Shown here piece after piece: positions 40,971 through 53,302 of a DNA stretch of 64,000 nucleotides. Position numbers and translations under genes: made by a program. The notes under the pieces are model-generated. The model did not search any database. It saw only the letters and a list, made by a program, of their open reading frames with translations, and was not told where the DNA came from. Source of the DNA: Dendrophyllia cribrosa. Its lineage: Eukaryota; Cnidaria; Anthozoa; Scleractinia; Dendrophylliidae. Location of the stretch: positions 5,647,361-5,711,360 of the forward strand of contig JAJLRJ010000011.1 in assembly GCA_024195265.1 (NCBI GenBank). Direction: 5' to 3'. The number at the start of each line of letters is the position of its first letter. The stretch's first letter is position 1.

Positions 40971-41045
40971 CTGAGCAAGAATGAAGTACAATTCAATTGG
41001 ATAGCACACAGTGTACATCAAGGTGGTTTCTTTAGACTTAGAGAA
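40971..41045 (-). CDS. exon-like block inside a transposon-bounded region
   Basis: A 75-nt block (25 codons, phase 0/0) has a minus-strand acceptor ttattaccag and donor gtaagctata. It contains SKETTLMYTVCYPIELYFIL. It chains in phase with its neighbours at 50485 and 34469. However, it lies inside the 36052-50083 element, which by its flanks looks like a single insertion. It could be a captured host exon, an exonised copy, or a false call. Confidence 0.4.
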
Positions 41046-41049
41046 CTGG

Positions 41050-42422
41050 TAATAACAGTAAATGGAAGACTGTTAGAAAAAAATCATTAACGTGATTTCA
41101 ACAGAAAATATTAATTATATTATTTTACAAGTACAGATGAAGCTGTATAAAAAAAACAGAAAAGCAGATGTACATGTACATGTATGGAATTATGTGCAGT
41201 GCAGCAATGTGCTGCTGTCTCTTGGATCTTTCTAAAGCTAAAGATGGCAAAACAGTACAATGTAATTTGAGCTTCCATGTGGGTCACATGTAGCTACATG
41301 TAATATTACAGAACACATGGTTTCCAATATACTCCCATTAACTAAGGCAAAATATTCATTCGATCAACTGATTTGATTTCAATTAACGAATCCAATAAAA
41401 TGCAATCGTTTGACTCAGAGAATGGCTTGGTACGTTTACATGAAGTAAGACGCTTACATATGTAGGCTTCACTAAACGGATCTGTACATGTACTAATGCA
41501 AGCTAACCGGTACAATGATGCATTGATCGCATTCGAAGGCAATGTTTTTTTGCAAAGCTGTACCGATCGGGTCATTGATCATTTCGCAAGGCATAAAAAA
41601 AGTTTAAAGCTTACATGTATATGTGCAAGGAATCCTATATACTCAGTTAGTATAAATATTAAAGGAAGGAACTCACCTTAAATTTCTCATGAGAATTCCA
41701 AACATTCGAGGTCTGCACGGCCGGTGCGATCGTTTCGCTACATCTTGTACCGGCGATCGCGTTGAGTAGACAGTGATAACTAATCTTTCTTGTACTAGTG
41801 GTAGCTTTTACAAGCAATTTGTCGAGTACATTTGAGGTTGAACCTCACCAACGTCAGAATACCTATGTATATAAAAAGCTTTTCGTAGCCTTCTTGCGAT
41901 CTTTCAGCCCTTCGATTCGATTGGCCGTTGGTAATTTGAGCTTAGCGCGCGGCTATGCGACCGTGCCTACGTAATCCCTGCTTATCACTGTATCGCAGGC
42001 GCTATTCACAGCCTCTGCTCGACAATGCTCGACCATACAGTGTATTCGCTCAAACTACATGTACGAAGAAGCTGAAATTATGGACAAATTTACACTTTAA
42101 CGAGCAAGAAAGTAAAATTACTCGAAGCAGATGAACTCCATTTTAATCAAGGTATGATATAATCTTTAGAGCTATAAATATACCTCAAACTTGCACTCAA
42201 AACCACTGTTCCATGGTTGGCAACCATTTTTGGAAATCAGAGGCTGCCTGATAAGCTTACTTAAGCTTATATAAGCTTAATTTATTTTATAGGCCATCTT
42301 TCCACAGGTAGTTGCATTAAACAACATGGAGTTATGTACATGTATGGCCGAATTTAGCGAATGATTTGGATCGGTAAACAAACAGAGTGTATATACATGT
42401 ATGTAAGACCAGGACAGTGGTT
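41050..42422. other. gene-free interior of the 14-kb element
   Basis: About eight TACATGTA octamers. A possible donor site (ATTTAAGgtgagttcc, minus strand, about 41677-41690) has no matching partner. Confidence 0.45.
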
Positions 42423-44290
42423 TTGAGGGAAAGATTTCCGTATAACCCCATACATTAGTTATGCATACTTTTCTCAAAACTAAAACAAAAGCCAAAACAA
42501 TAAAACGCCTGAAGAAAAACAATAGCGCACCCATGTAAAATGGCCACCGGGATCCCGCCAAGATCCCGGCGGGAATCCCGGCGGGAGACGGGATCCCGCC
42601 GGGAATTGGATTTCCCGGCGAGAATCCCGCCGGGATCTTGCCAAGAAAAAATTCCCGCCGGGATGTAGGAGGGAATCCCGGAGGGGATCCTGGCGGGAAT
42701 CCCGTCTTCCGGCGGGAATCCCGTCTCCCGGCGGGATCCCGCCGGGAAATCGGTTTCCCGGCGAGAATCCCGCCGGGATCATGCTAAGAAAAATTCCCGC
42801 CAAGATATACTTTCGTTTCCCGGCGGGAATCCCATCTACTGCCGGGATCCCGCTGGGAAATGAATTTCTTGGCGGGATCCCGGCGAGAATCCTGGCAAGA
42901 AAAAAATTTTGCCGCGATCCCTCCGGGAAACTTGACAAGAAAAAAAATCCTGTTTAAGATTAATAACGGCTCCAATACCAATATCTTGGCAAACTCAACG
43001 AGTAACGTCTTAAATCCCGACAAGAAAGAGCTGGTCTTGACAAATTCTTTTCAGATCTCGATGCGTTTAATAGTGCTGCTGTGTCGGAGATGCGGTGAGA
43101 TTAATAGATTGGAAGACAGGGAGAGTTTAACGAAATACGCGATCGATATTGACAAGATAATCGCGCTCCGGTGGACGTTTTTATTATTAAAGATAGCGAG
43201 GTTGTCATGAAACTGTCAGAGTTTGGAAAATGTTGGTAATATGCTCAGGTCAGAGACTAACAGCAAATGCAGCGATTTATGAAAAACGATCTGAAGATTG
43301 TTGGGAAATCGAGGCTAGCATGCTGCCGATCTTTTTTTCAAAACTTGTTTTATTTGTTCGAACTAATAAGCTGCACTTTCCTTCATCGGACGGAGTTTTA
43401 TTCACATCGCTGATCATCAACTTCGCACGGATATTCCGACGACAGACGATTACGCAGTTCTGTGATTTGAAAACCGGCACTTCTTTTAGGCTTATTATAA
43501 TGTCTTTGGCTTCCACAACAATAGTCCATTTGATGTCTCTTTAGTCTTACCTGATTGTTTTATAGTTTAATTTGTGTCTCAACAACAACTTTAATCTACG
43601 CGTGATGACTTGCACGTCCCGAGGGCCGAGGCTGGTGAAAGTGGCGCGAAAAACCCACAAAGATCGTGAATCCGGCGTTGTGATTGGTTGATTTCAATTA
43701 TCACGGGTGGCGCCCGGCTTGCGTACGATAAAAAAATTCTGAAATTTTAACCACTGTATGCAGAAAAACTATCGTCTTCAAAATATTCTTTCCGAGGCAA
43801 AAAAAAGTTAAAGAGTTAAGTTTCATTAAGCTTGTGTCCTTATTGGTAAATGCTCATTGACAAATAATTTGGAAGGAATTAATGCGAGTAAGAACGGACC
43901 CGGACTTCAGACCGACGGCGAAGACAGCCCAGCTACCTAAACAAACACTGAAATGCGAGCAATCAAGGAGTGTAAGAAAGGAAAGACTTTTTGGATGTTG
44001 TGGATGAAGTTACCGTTTAAAATGAGTTTGAATGCCGAATGGTCAATGTTAATACTGACATGCCGCTAATTAGGATCATTTTTGACGTGTGGAAAATCTG
44101 GCCGTCGCTGATTTGAACTTTCGAGAACTTGCTATCAAGAAATAATATTTATTGTTTGCAAGATTTCATTTGCTCAAGCATTCAATGTGAAAAGGTTAGT
44201 GACTTTTGTTGTTCATTCTATATTACACTTAAAACCTTTAGAATTGTATTTTCTTGTATTAAAAAGGAAGAAAAGAGAAAAACTGAGCTT

Positions 44291-45376
44291 AAGCCTGCCG
44301 CACACTTGAGGAAAGTGCTGAGCAAAATTCCTCGCGAGGCAGGTAGCTCAGCTGTTTCCGCAAGTGTGCGCTGGATTTTTGGTGAGTTTTTCGCCTCGCG
44401 AGGTCGTGAGGCAAATATCTGACGTGTTTGATATTTTCTGCCTCACGAGACAAATTCCTCATCGTGTGCGGGCGCCGCGAGAATCTGGCTGAGCCAAATT
44501 AATCGATTAGCCAATAAAATTGCATGGCAAGCTCACGTGATTTCAAGCTCGACATTCAAGATGGCGGACGACAAGATGTTAAAACTTCCAGTCGTAGCTC
44601 TTCTTATCCGTTTGTTTGTGGTCCACTCAGAGTATACAAAATGTAATATAACATTTGTGTAACTGCAATTGCTGTAATTGATATTGAATCAAAGTTTTAA
44701 TATCCACTTTTTTAGAATATTCTTAGGATATACACCTAATTGCAGTAATGTTGTCATAGGAAAATGAAAAATGAAAAAAGCCAAATAGGAATTAATTAGC
44801 TTAATCATCATTCACAGCGACAGGCGGCACGATTAAGCGTGCAGCGGCTATTGTTAATTTAAATTAAGCGTGCAGCGGCTATTGTTATTTGTGTGTCTAA
44901 TTAATTCCTATTGGCCTTTTTTTTCATTTTCCGTTTTTCCATTTTTCATTTTTCTATGACAACGTTATTTTAATTAGGTGTAATTTTAATTTAGCATTTT
45001 ATTAGATATTAATACAGTAAACATGCAACATACAAGGCTCATGCATACTGAACTCGACAAGTTTATCCTCTAGGATAACTTCGTTAACCACACTCCTGTC
45101 CGCCATCTTGAATGTCGAGCTTGAAATCACGTGAGCTCGCGATGCAATTTTATTGACTAATCGATTAATTTGGCTCAGCCAGATTCTCACGGCGCCCGCA
45201 CACGATGAGGAATTTGTCTCGTGAGGCAAAAAATATCAAACACGACAGATATTTGCCTCACGGCCTCGCGAGGTGAAAAACTCACCAAAAATCCAGCGCA
45301 CACTTGCGGAAACAGCTGAGCTAACTGCCTCGCGAGGAATTTTGCTCAGCACTTTCCTCAAGTGTGCGGCAGGCTT
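44291..45376. mobile_element. third-level element with about 290-bp TIRs
   Basis: TIR AAGCCTGCCGCACACTTGAG continuing through CTCGCGAGG words and NCCAATAAAATTG-type sequence to about 44580, inverted at about 45095-45376 with few mismatches. Confidence 0.75.
44731..44989. mobile_element. fourth-level element
   Basis: Ends ACACCTAATT and AATTAGGTGT with about 100-bp inverted arms (GAATTAATTAG words). The centre holds a direct duplication of TTAAGCGTGCAGCGGCTATT at 44834 and 44864. Confidence 0.7.
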
Positions 45377-46917
45377 TATGAGCTGAACTACCGTAATTGG
45401 CTTTTTCTGTGTCAACAAACTTTGCACGTGATGTTGATTTCACTTAACAGAAGTTATAAATAGTTGTCACGTTTTGCGACGTTATTAGTTTTATTTTGAA
45501 GCATATTTATCGGATTAGCCCTATAGTTTGATACCCCGTCTTTAGTTTTAAAATCCAAATTGCTCGATTTTGCCGGAAAATGATTTTTAAAAACTTTTTT
45601 AAGATAACGTTCGCTCAAGCGCGGCTCACATCCCGAAAAATTAAATTTAAGCGTAATACAAAACGATTTGTTTGGAAATACTAGCCCGTTGAAACATTCC
45701 TTTATGTTATAAAGAAACGCATTTATCCAATTTTGACAACCTGTGCGATGAATTGTGAAAACGAACGGGGGAAATAATCTAATTACGTGTATCATGAAAT
45801 CGGAGATACCAGGAGACACAAAGGGTCAAAAAGGTCAACACCTTGAGTCTTCGTTCGTTTCGGTGTTATTCAGAAGAATACATAAGACAACGGTTGATAC
45901 CAGTGTTTTATTAAAATGTCGGATAATTTGACGGGTTTTCCTTTTAGATTGTATATAAACAGAAGAGAACTGATGTTATTATTCATACGTGGCAATATTT
46001 CAATGTTTACACAATTCATTACGCGAGGTCGCGAACGTGATTGAATTCTTGTCTGCGCGATTTGGGCCGCCAAGAGGAATGGCATGTTTTTTATGCATTT
46101 TCCCCTTTCGTCCCGGTTTTCCTTCGCTGCTTGCTTCCGGAAAAGCCTGGCCATGCAGACTACGCTATACCAAGTTCATTAGGACTGCCCTCAAGACTTC
46201 TCGCTTACTGTAAATCTTGCCGGGAATGAAAAATATCCTTCGCAAAGATTCTGGCCAAGATCCAGACAAGAATGACAATTTCTCGGCAAGATCCCGGCGG
46301 CAAATCTTGCCGGGAATTTTTCTCGCCGGGATTTTATTCCCGCCGAGATTCAGGCGGGAATTTTCCTGAAATTTCCCGCCGGGATCCCGCCAAGAAATTG
46401 GCCGCCGGGATCCCGCCGAGAAATTGGCCTCCGGGATCCCGCCGGGAAATTGGCCGCCGGGATCCCGTCGGGAAATTGGCCGCCGGGATTTTCAATCCCG
46501 CCGGGATCCCGCCGCGAAAAAAAATCCCGGCGGCCAAAATCCCGGCGAAATTTCTGGCGGGATTCCCGGCGGGAATAAAAATCCCGGCGGCCAATTTCCC
46601 GGCGGGATTTCCGGCGGGAATGAAAATCCCGGCGGCCAATATCCCGCCGGGATTTTCGGCGGGAATCGCGGCGGGAATGAAAATCCCGGCGGCCAATATC
46701 CCGCCGGGATCCCGCCGGGATTTTCGGCGGGAATGAAAATCCCGGCGGCCAATATCCCGCCGGGATCCCGCCGGGATTTTCGGCGGGAATGAAAATCCCG
46801 GCGGCCAATATCCCGCCGGGATCTCGGCGGGATCCCGGCGGGATCCCGGTACCTTTTTTACAAGGGCGGATACATGTATAATTAATGTATGGGGTTGTAC
46901 GGAAATCTTACCCTTTG

Positions 46918-49720
46918 TTATTTTTCCCTTATAAATGGTCAGGAAAACATTTGCAAAAAAGGGTTGTGCAAGGAGGTAGAGGAAAAGAAAGGAAGGAGAG
47001 CTGGCCCAAAACTTGAATGCAGCCCCTGTGCATAATGTAACAACCCCAGTTGATCAAGTTGTCATCAAATGTAAATTACACTAGAAGTAGAGTGCAGACT
47101 TGAAAAGATAATCAGGAAACCTCTGTATCCAAGCAAAGCTTTTCAACTCAGAACTGAAAGAGAGTGGAGGAGAAAATAATGTTGCCTAAAGCTACATGTA
47201 CATGTAAATCCAAAAGCCAAATTTCTAAAACATGTTCTGTTATCAAAGTTATGAGACATCACTGCAAGCTCTCCTTTCCTTCTCATCTCCCCTACCCCCT
47301 GCTCCCAACAATGAAATATTATTGAACCCGTGCTGGCTTTTTATGAAGGTCTCAAATTTTTGTGAATATTCGGAATGTCTTGTGTATACATGTGCATGTA
47401 CATGTACATGTAGGGTGAGCAAAAATACTTTTTCAGGGCTCGAAAAAAGTCCCGTCTGGTCGTCTGGGACAAGTAGATTTTTGTCTCTAGCAAGTAACTG
47501 TCCCCACAAACTGCTTGCGAACTAAGCTGAAATAACAATTTATAGAATCTTGTCCGGGTAAGTAAAACTTAAGACTTGCTTGCCCAAAGGGCAAGTTTAA
47601 ATTTCAGTTTTTTTAGTCCTGTTTTTAATGTGTATTCATCATTGTGTTCAGTGTGTATGTTGTAGGTTAAAATTATTTTAGTTTAAAATTATTTCAAACT
47701 AGGTTAATTTTTATTTTCCTTTGTCTGACATTATGTTAATGAATCTGTGACAAAGAAAGATAAAAAATTACCCTAGTTTGAAATACATGTAATATTAACC
47801 CAAAATAATTCTAACCTTTGCACGTTCTAACCAGGCTTGGTAGGCTGATAAGCATGAATATGAAAGAGTACCTAATAAATTGGCCAACATTAATGAATAC
47901 TATCTAGTTACTTGTACACTGTATTGTAAATTAAGCGCATTATCATGTAGCTGAGATACATGATTTACATGTGTTGTAAAAGCCATACTCCTTGTGGCAG
48001 CACAAACATGTAGCTAGTCTTAAGTGTCAGCCACTTTCTTGCCCAACATCTTGTTGGTGCCAGTGAGATAGCATCTGAATTTGGACTGTCATAATGCTGT
48101 CTGGTAATTTCTCAAACTAATTTATTCCAATGCTGCATAAAGTTTAGAAATCAGTGGCCAGTGCATTTAATACATATACATGTAGTTCTTAATGAGAGTC
48201 ACAAGGATCTCTGCTTCTATCAATGAAAACAACTGATTTTGTTTGCATGTTTAGCTCGGTTATTCTCCAAACCAAACTATTTTTGAAATCTGCAGCAAAC
48301 ATTTAGATGATACCATACAGTTTGCAGCAAGTAACATGTTTGACTCTGTTACAGAATTCTTAAAAAAGCACACACAGGGAAACCAAACAAAGTTAAGTTG
48401 GCAGTAGCTTATTTTTCTTGTATCATGTTGACACCAAGTACATCAATTGGTACTCTGATAATTGTCACTTTTTGTGAGCAATTGTCTTGCAAAACTACAA
48501 AGTATAGAACACAATCAATATCTAACTACCATTCTTGCACTAATCCCAGACATCACCAGACAGCATTATAGCACTCAGAATTTAGATGTTCTCTCGATGG
48601 TGCCCACAAGGGGTTGGGCAAAAAAGCAGCCACTGATAGTAACACTTCAGACTAGTAGATGTACATGTACCTTAGGCTTCAGCTTTTCTGATTAGCTGTT
48701 ATTAATGGTCTATAATTTGCACCAATAGTATTTCAACATGAATCAAATTACCTATTTTATTATTTATTTCTAAGCCTCTTGTTGTGTTATATTCCAAAAT
48801 TGAATTTTTGTATACATTTATATTCAAGATCTACCAACAAGTCACTTGAAAAATAGGAAGCAGGCACGGTTAAACTGCCATAATACTTTGGCAAAAATAC
48901 TGTATAGGGTACATTGTACATGTATGTGCTGGTATGAACTTGTTGTAGAGGTTTATTATTCTGATTCTGAATGCATGCTCCCCTATTAATTTTAGGTTTG
49001 ACATCAGGTTTTTTGCAAACAGTAAAGCATTGAATTACATGTATAGGCTCTCTCACTTTAGTGTAAATGTTTGGTGTAAATGTATGGTGTAACCATGAGA
49101 TACTTGTTGGGATCCAAACTGTACAAACACACAGCTTGCTTGGATCTGAATTTCTTCAGTTTGTTTGCATGCATGTTCTGTGCAGTCTTGTTCATGAACA
49201 TGTACATGGCACAATTTAGATCTTTTTTTTACATGTAGCTACTACAACACAAACATAGCCTTAAGCAATATTTTAAATATGGCTTGTCATATTTGTTTCA
49301 GGTGCATTTATGAAAAGAAAATCGAGTTCCAGATCATCCAAGCAGGGTAATCAGACTGGCAGCAAATGCAGATAAGAAATAACACAGCATAACCCAGTAG
49401 ATACACTGTAAACCTTTCAAGGAGTCATTTTACCTGAATGCCAATCAATCTTTTTTTCCAAGTGTGGTTGTGAAGACAAATTGCAAACGTTAATGTTTCT
49501 ACTTGTTGGCATTTTTTATTCTAATTACAGTGCCTTAAAACTGGATTGAATGTATTTAGTTGCAGGAATGTAAACAATAAAAATTGTATAAAGAACATGC
49601 TTGGAATCATTCTTCCTTTTCTTTTGAATAGCTTTTAAAATTGTCAAATGTTCTCTTTTTACTATTTTTGGCATTCAAAGATACATGTACATGTAGCTTT
49701 TGTATAAACCAATACTTTTA
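46918..49720. other. gene-free interior of the 14-kb element
   Basis: About twelve TACATGTA octamers and one palindrome (47694-47783) related to 40237-40710. No supported gene. Confidence 0.5.
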
Positions 49721-49725
49721 GGGTT

Positions 49726-50083
49726 TTTCCATTTAAACCAGGCTTGCCAGGCTTTTCAGTTGTTGATTTTTAACCAGGCTTACCAGGAAAGCTTGGTTGA
49801 ACCAGGCTTGCCAGGCTTTCAAGGTGATGGTTTACAACCAGGTTTACCAGGAAAGCCTGGTTTAACCGGACTTAACTGGCTTTCCTGGTTCCGTTTTTGT
49901 AGCATAAACCCAGCTTACCAGGCTTTTCAGGTGAATTTCAACCAGAGTAACCAGGAAAGCCTGGTAAAACCAGGATAACCAGGCTTTTAATTTCGCTTTT
50001 TTCAGCTCAAAAGCCTGGTGAGCCTGGTTTAACCCGGGTTTACCAGGCTTGCCAGGCTTTTAACCAGGCTTTTGGTGCAAGGG
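49726..50083. repeat. right minisatellite TIR of the 14-kb element
   Basis: About 18 AACCAGG/CCAGGCTT words in short irregular units, ending GGCTTTTGGTGCAAGGG. Confidence 0.8.
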
Positions 50084-50215
50084 CGACGAAGGAAAAGGGG
50101 GCGTCCAAAAACAACATCGGGAGGAGAACGATACTGGGAGAGATGAGTGCTAGTAATGGATGGGAGAGCGCCGTAAGATCAGCACAGGGCAAACGAATTG
50201 GGACCTTTTAGTTCT
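50084..50215 (+). pseudogene. LINE ORF C-terminal remnant, right half
   Basis: Continues the frame cut at 36044, beginning RRKRGRPKTT and then, after a frameshift, LGEMSASNGWESAVRSAQGK to a TAG. Confidence 0.6.
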
Positions 50216-50484
50216 TTTAGTGCTTTTATGTGGCATTGCAATGCCACTGGGTACGATGAGGATAAGTGGGTGAGCCAATTGTCTTGTTAAAAAAAATATA
50301 TCCTACAACTGCGAAAGTTCGACTTGATGCTTTGTTATTTTTTAACCAAAAAATTATCCGGAAGCGGAACAGCCAAAGTAAAAAATGTCGAGCACGGACA
50401 AGATCACCACCACCCCCACCCCCACCCATCCAGCAGTCTCATGGTTCGCCCCGTATTTCGGTTTAACCAATACGCTAACCTTAC

Positions 50485-50592
50485 AGTAACATAAAGAAAT
50501 CCGAGGAATGATCCAACCAGCTTGTACTCAGTTGTGAGGCAGGTAAACAACGGGTAAAACAGTATTCCATACACAAGCACAGTAATTATGCC
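50485..50592 (-). CDS. internal exon, membrane segment (candidate host gene, STRA6-like)
   Basis: A 108-nt block (36 codons, phase 0/0) has a minus-strand acceptor gtttttcag and donor gtaagg. The protein has a helix (VLVYGILFYPLFTCL), a short charged turn (TTEYK), and a second helix start (LVGSFLGFLYVT). This is the block that most suggests the STRA6 family to me. Confidence 0.55.
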
Positions 50593-50829
50593 CTGAAAAA
50601 CTAAATTCAACAGACAATCAAAGGCTTCTATGAGCCAACTCGTGCATATGGAACGCTCTTTTTATACTGAGTGGATGGCAGATTTGTCTTTTTCGTAAAC
50701 GATAAAAACATCTAAGCGTGACATAAATATGCATTGTGTGAAACGAGACACCTGGATGAAGTAATGCGTTAAATTTGTTGTGACCTTTTCAAAGTAGATC
50801 CTTTATTTAAACACGATCAATAATTAAAG

Positions 50830-50935
50830 TAGCCTGTGAACAGGCTTCTTTTGGGGGAATTGGCGCGCTTGGCTCGCTTCGCTCGCCGATTTTAAACTAA
50901 CCCAAATCCCCAAAAAGAAACCTGTTCACAGGCTA
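50830..50935. repeat. short foldback repeat
   Basis: TAGCCTGTGAACAGG arms with complement, and a GC-rich loop (gcgcgcttggctcgcttcgctcg). Confidence 0.75.
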
Positions 50936-50939
50936 TAAT

Positions 50940-51622
50940 TAAAGCAATTAACATGCTTGAGGGGTCGTGTACTATTCTACAATAAAACAAGAAAAATATA
51001 ATACCTTCTTAATATTAACTAAGATTAAAAATTTAAGATGAGTTGAAGGGGTAACAAACACTAAAACCTACAAAATTTTAAAATTTAATTCCAAAATTTA
51101 AAATTTAATTCTATTTTAATTCCATTTGCAGTTTACAAATAAGCGTATTCAGTTTACAAATAATTAAGCGTATAGGTTCTCTATGATCGGTATAAGCATT
51201 TTGTAAGAAAGAATTCCCCTGGGGACCACAGGTACTCTTGCGGCACGCTTTCTTGAGAAGTCGCGGCCGGCTTTTCTCGGGGGAAAAATATACGAAGAGA
51301 CATGAGAGGCGTGTAATATGAGAGAGATGAGAGCGCGAGAAAAGCCTATAGCACCCAGGGTATCAAAGAATTGACGAGGGGGCGTACAGCAATAACTTTC
51401 ATAGACCAATTAGAGAGGGACACTGGACTGGCACGACAGGAACTCCCAGTTATCATACATGACAAAGGGGAGTGGAGATAACTCATTGAATCGGTGCGGG
51501 TGTGCCCAAAGTAGTGATAGTATTTGTTAGGAATTTAACTACCGACTCCCCGAAAATTAAAGGTATCCGATTTTACAGTATTTGACCGTAGGGGCACGTT
51601 AAGAATTTAGGCCTTTTCTTAC
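50940..51622. other. intron-like, no gene supported
   Basis: ORF 51164-51409 (-) looks repeat-derived (ordinary low-level coding bias, no splice context). AATTTAAAATTTAATTC is repeated at about 51080. Confidence 0.4.
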
Positions 51623-51748
51623 CCTTTAACCATGGAGGCCCTCCTAAGACAAATATGCCATCGCGCTTCAAGAATAGTAGCAAACATGTACTGGCTGTAG
51701 CTCCGAAGGTAGCAGCAATAGTGAATCTGTGTGAATTGTGTAAACTGC
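51623..51748 (-). CDS. internal exon, membrane segment (candidate host gene)
   Basis: A 126-nt block lies between aactttctag and gtaagaaaagg on the minus strand. The frame with two leading bases encodes SLHNSHRFTIAATFGATAST, then CLLLFLKRDG and FVLGGPPWLK, and ends with one base of a split codon. It does not join the phase-0 exon at 50592 directly, so one exon is probably missing between them. Confidence 0.5.
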
Positions 51749-52040
51749 CTAGAAAGTTGACAGGTCTGAAAAAGACGACACAGCTAAATAAATATACACA
51801 TAAACACAACATATTAATTTGTTTGTTTAAAATATCGCCTTGGAGATTTACGATGAAAGTTCATAATAATTTATTATTCCGATATCCACATTGTGTCGTT
51901 AACACGAAAGGAATCCTACGAACGAGAGATAGATTACGATTACGAGAGTACATTAACCTGAAAGAGTTGCCCTGATATAACAAGAAGCACTTGCAGAAAA
52001 TCTATGAATCGAACATAGCAATTCAGGGGTGTCCCCAGAA

Positions 52041-52062
52041 CCCCCCCCCCCCCCCCCCCCCT
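52041..52062. repeat. poly-C tract
   Basis: Uninterrupted C run followed by a T run. Confidence 0.8.
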
Positions 52063-52147
52063 TTTTTTTGTGCTATTTTATGTAGTTGACATGCGTTTTG
52101 AATGCCTCAGTTTGATTTCGGACGAGATAGAACGTCTCCCCTCTTAA

Positions 52148-52541
52148 AAAGGCATTGTCACGCAGATTTTGCTGTGTTTAAGTTTTGGTCAAAATACACT
52201 AAATATATGACAGAGTACCTAATTTGCTCAAACATAAAATTGCTTTTAGAACACCAAGAAGATAATATCAAGTGATTTCTTCAAGGAAGAACAAACCATA
52301 ATAAGTTTTTCTGCGATTTTTCCACGACTCTTTGGGAGGAACTTGAAAAAATTGCCCAATTTTTTCAAGATGCAATCCATTTCTATCCTGGCCATCCGCA
52401 GCCAAAGATAACGAATACTAGATTCTGTGCACTGGTAGAGTATTTGTTAACAAAACTGGACCATTATTTTAAGGTTTCCATTGAAACAAATATGTTTTTT
52501 GGCTTTTCGAAGTGATACTAAAAATAGGTGACAGTGTCCCT
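52148..52541. mobile_element. TTAA-flanked element carrying dispersed repeat copy B
   Basis: Ends AAAGGCATTGTCAC and GTGACAGTGTCCCTT, flanked by TTAA. The interior matches the repeats at 20150 and 27000-27420, so that family may be derived from this element. Confidence 0.6.
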
Positions 52542-52964
52542 TTAAGAAAAAGAAACAACACTATAGAAATATAGATCCCAACTTTGGGCAAGTCATGTTC
52601 CAAGTGTGAGTAGAAAGAGATATAATACTGCCGAATCATACAAGGAAACCCAAAGGAATTTGAGCCCCCAAATGATCGTGAGAAATCGAACATTAGCATG
52701 GCCCCATCACCTCGAAGAAAGTGATAGTTATTGTTTTCTATAGGTTGGTAGATCAGTAGTGTAAATGGCCTGAGGGGCTTGCCTCTGGCTGGGGGTGGGG
52801 GGAGGGGTTGAGAGCACCCAAACTGAGCCAGCACCCCACAAGCAGCAGACTTGACTTTCTATATTTTACAAGGTGGGAGAGGAATCAGGGGTGCTTTTTC
52901 ATTCCGCTGAGCATGTCCCAGTTCTTTTATCAAAAGCAAATTTATCCAATATTTGGGTCGGGAT

Positions 52965-52965
<1 letters not shown>

Positions 52966-53035
<70 letters not shown>
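52966..53035. repeat. about 70-bp poly-G tract
   Basis: An uninterrupted G run, the longest homopolymer in the window. Its length is likely to be inexact in the assembly. Confidence 0.85.
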
Positions 53036-53036
<1 letters not shown>

Positions 53037-53302
53037 ATTGACTGTATGTATCATGGGAAGTCTGTTCATGGGAGGCGTGAGGGGTTCCAGGATATCATAA
53101 CCCCCTCCCCCTCCCCCTCCTTCTCCCCTCCATCCCCTTCCCATGCCATGGAAGGTGATTGCAAAAATTCCAAAGGTCTGGATGGGGTTCTTAAAAGCAA
53201 TGATTTAAAAGTAATTTAGTATTATTTTGTTATATTTTTTGATGTGCCTCACAATACTGAGCTGCTAAAACAACAGTTATTGGAATTTACCTGAAACCTA
53301 AA

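Larger units (their letters stand above)
42423..46917. mobile_element. second-level element with GGGATCCCGCC-array TIRs
   Basis: Outer inverted ends share AAGATTTCCGTA(T/C)AACCCCATACATTA. Inside these are arrays of the self-complementary words CCGGGATCCCGG and CCGGCGGGAA (left about 42541-42935, right about 46290-46855). No TACATGTA octamers lie between the arrays, unlike the surrounding DNA. No transposase recognised. Confidence 0.65.
36052..50083. mobile_element. 14-kb element with minisatellite TIRs (Rehavkus/foldback-like)
   Basis: The outer ends CCCTTGCACCAAAAGCCTGG and its complement bound 14 kb and interrupt a LINE reading frame exactly once. The left end is an array of about 156-bp units made of AAGCCTGG/CCAGGCTT words; the right end is a shorter array of the same words. 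Long TIRs of tandem minisatellites are typical of Rehavkus-type (MuDR-related) and FB-type elements; the assignment is inference. No transposase was found inside. It contains further elements, a SINE and an exon-like block. Confidence 0.65.

Noticed and set aside
43277..43516. Transposase of the second-level element
   Set aside because: The short ORFs between the arrays (42940-43560) show no DDE-like or zinc motifs.
46272..46808. Several long overlapping ORFs on both strands (Gly/Pro/Arg-rich)
   Set aside because: They are translations of the GGGATCCCGCC array, open in many frames because of the repeat unit, not genes.
52808..53219. ORFs rich in poly-Gly or poly-Pro
   Set aside because: Produced by the 70-bp G homopolymer.
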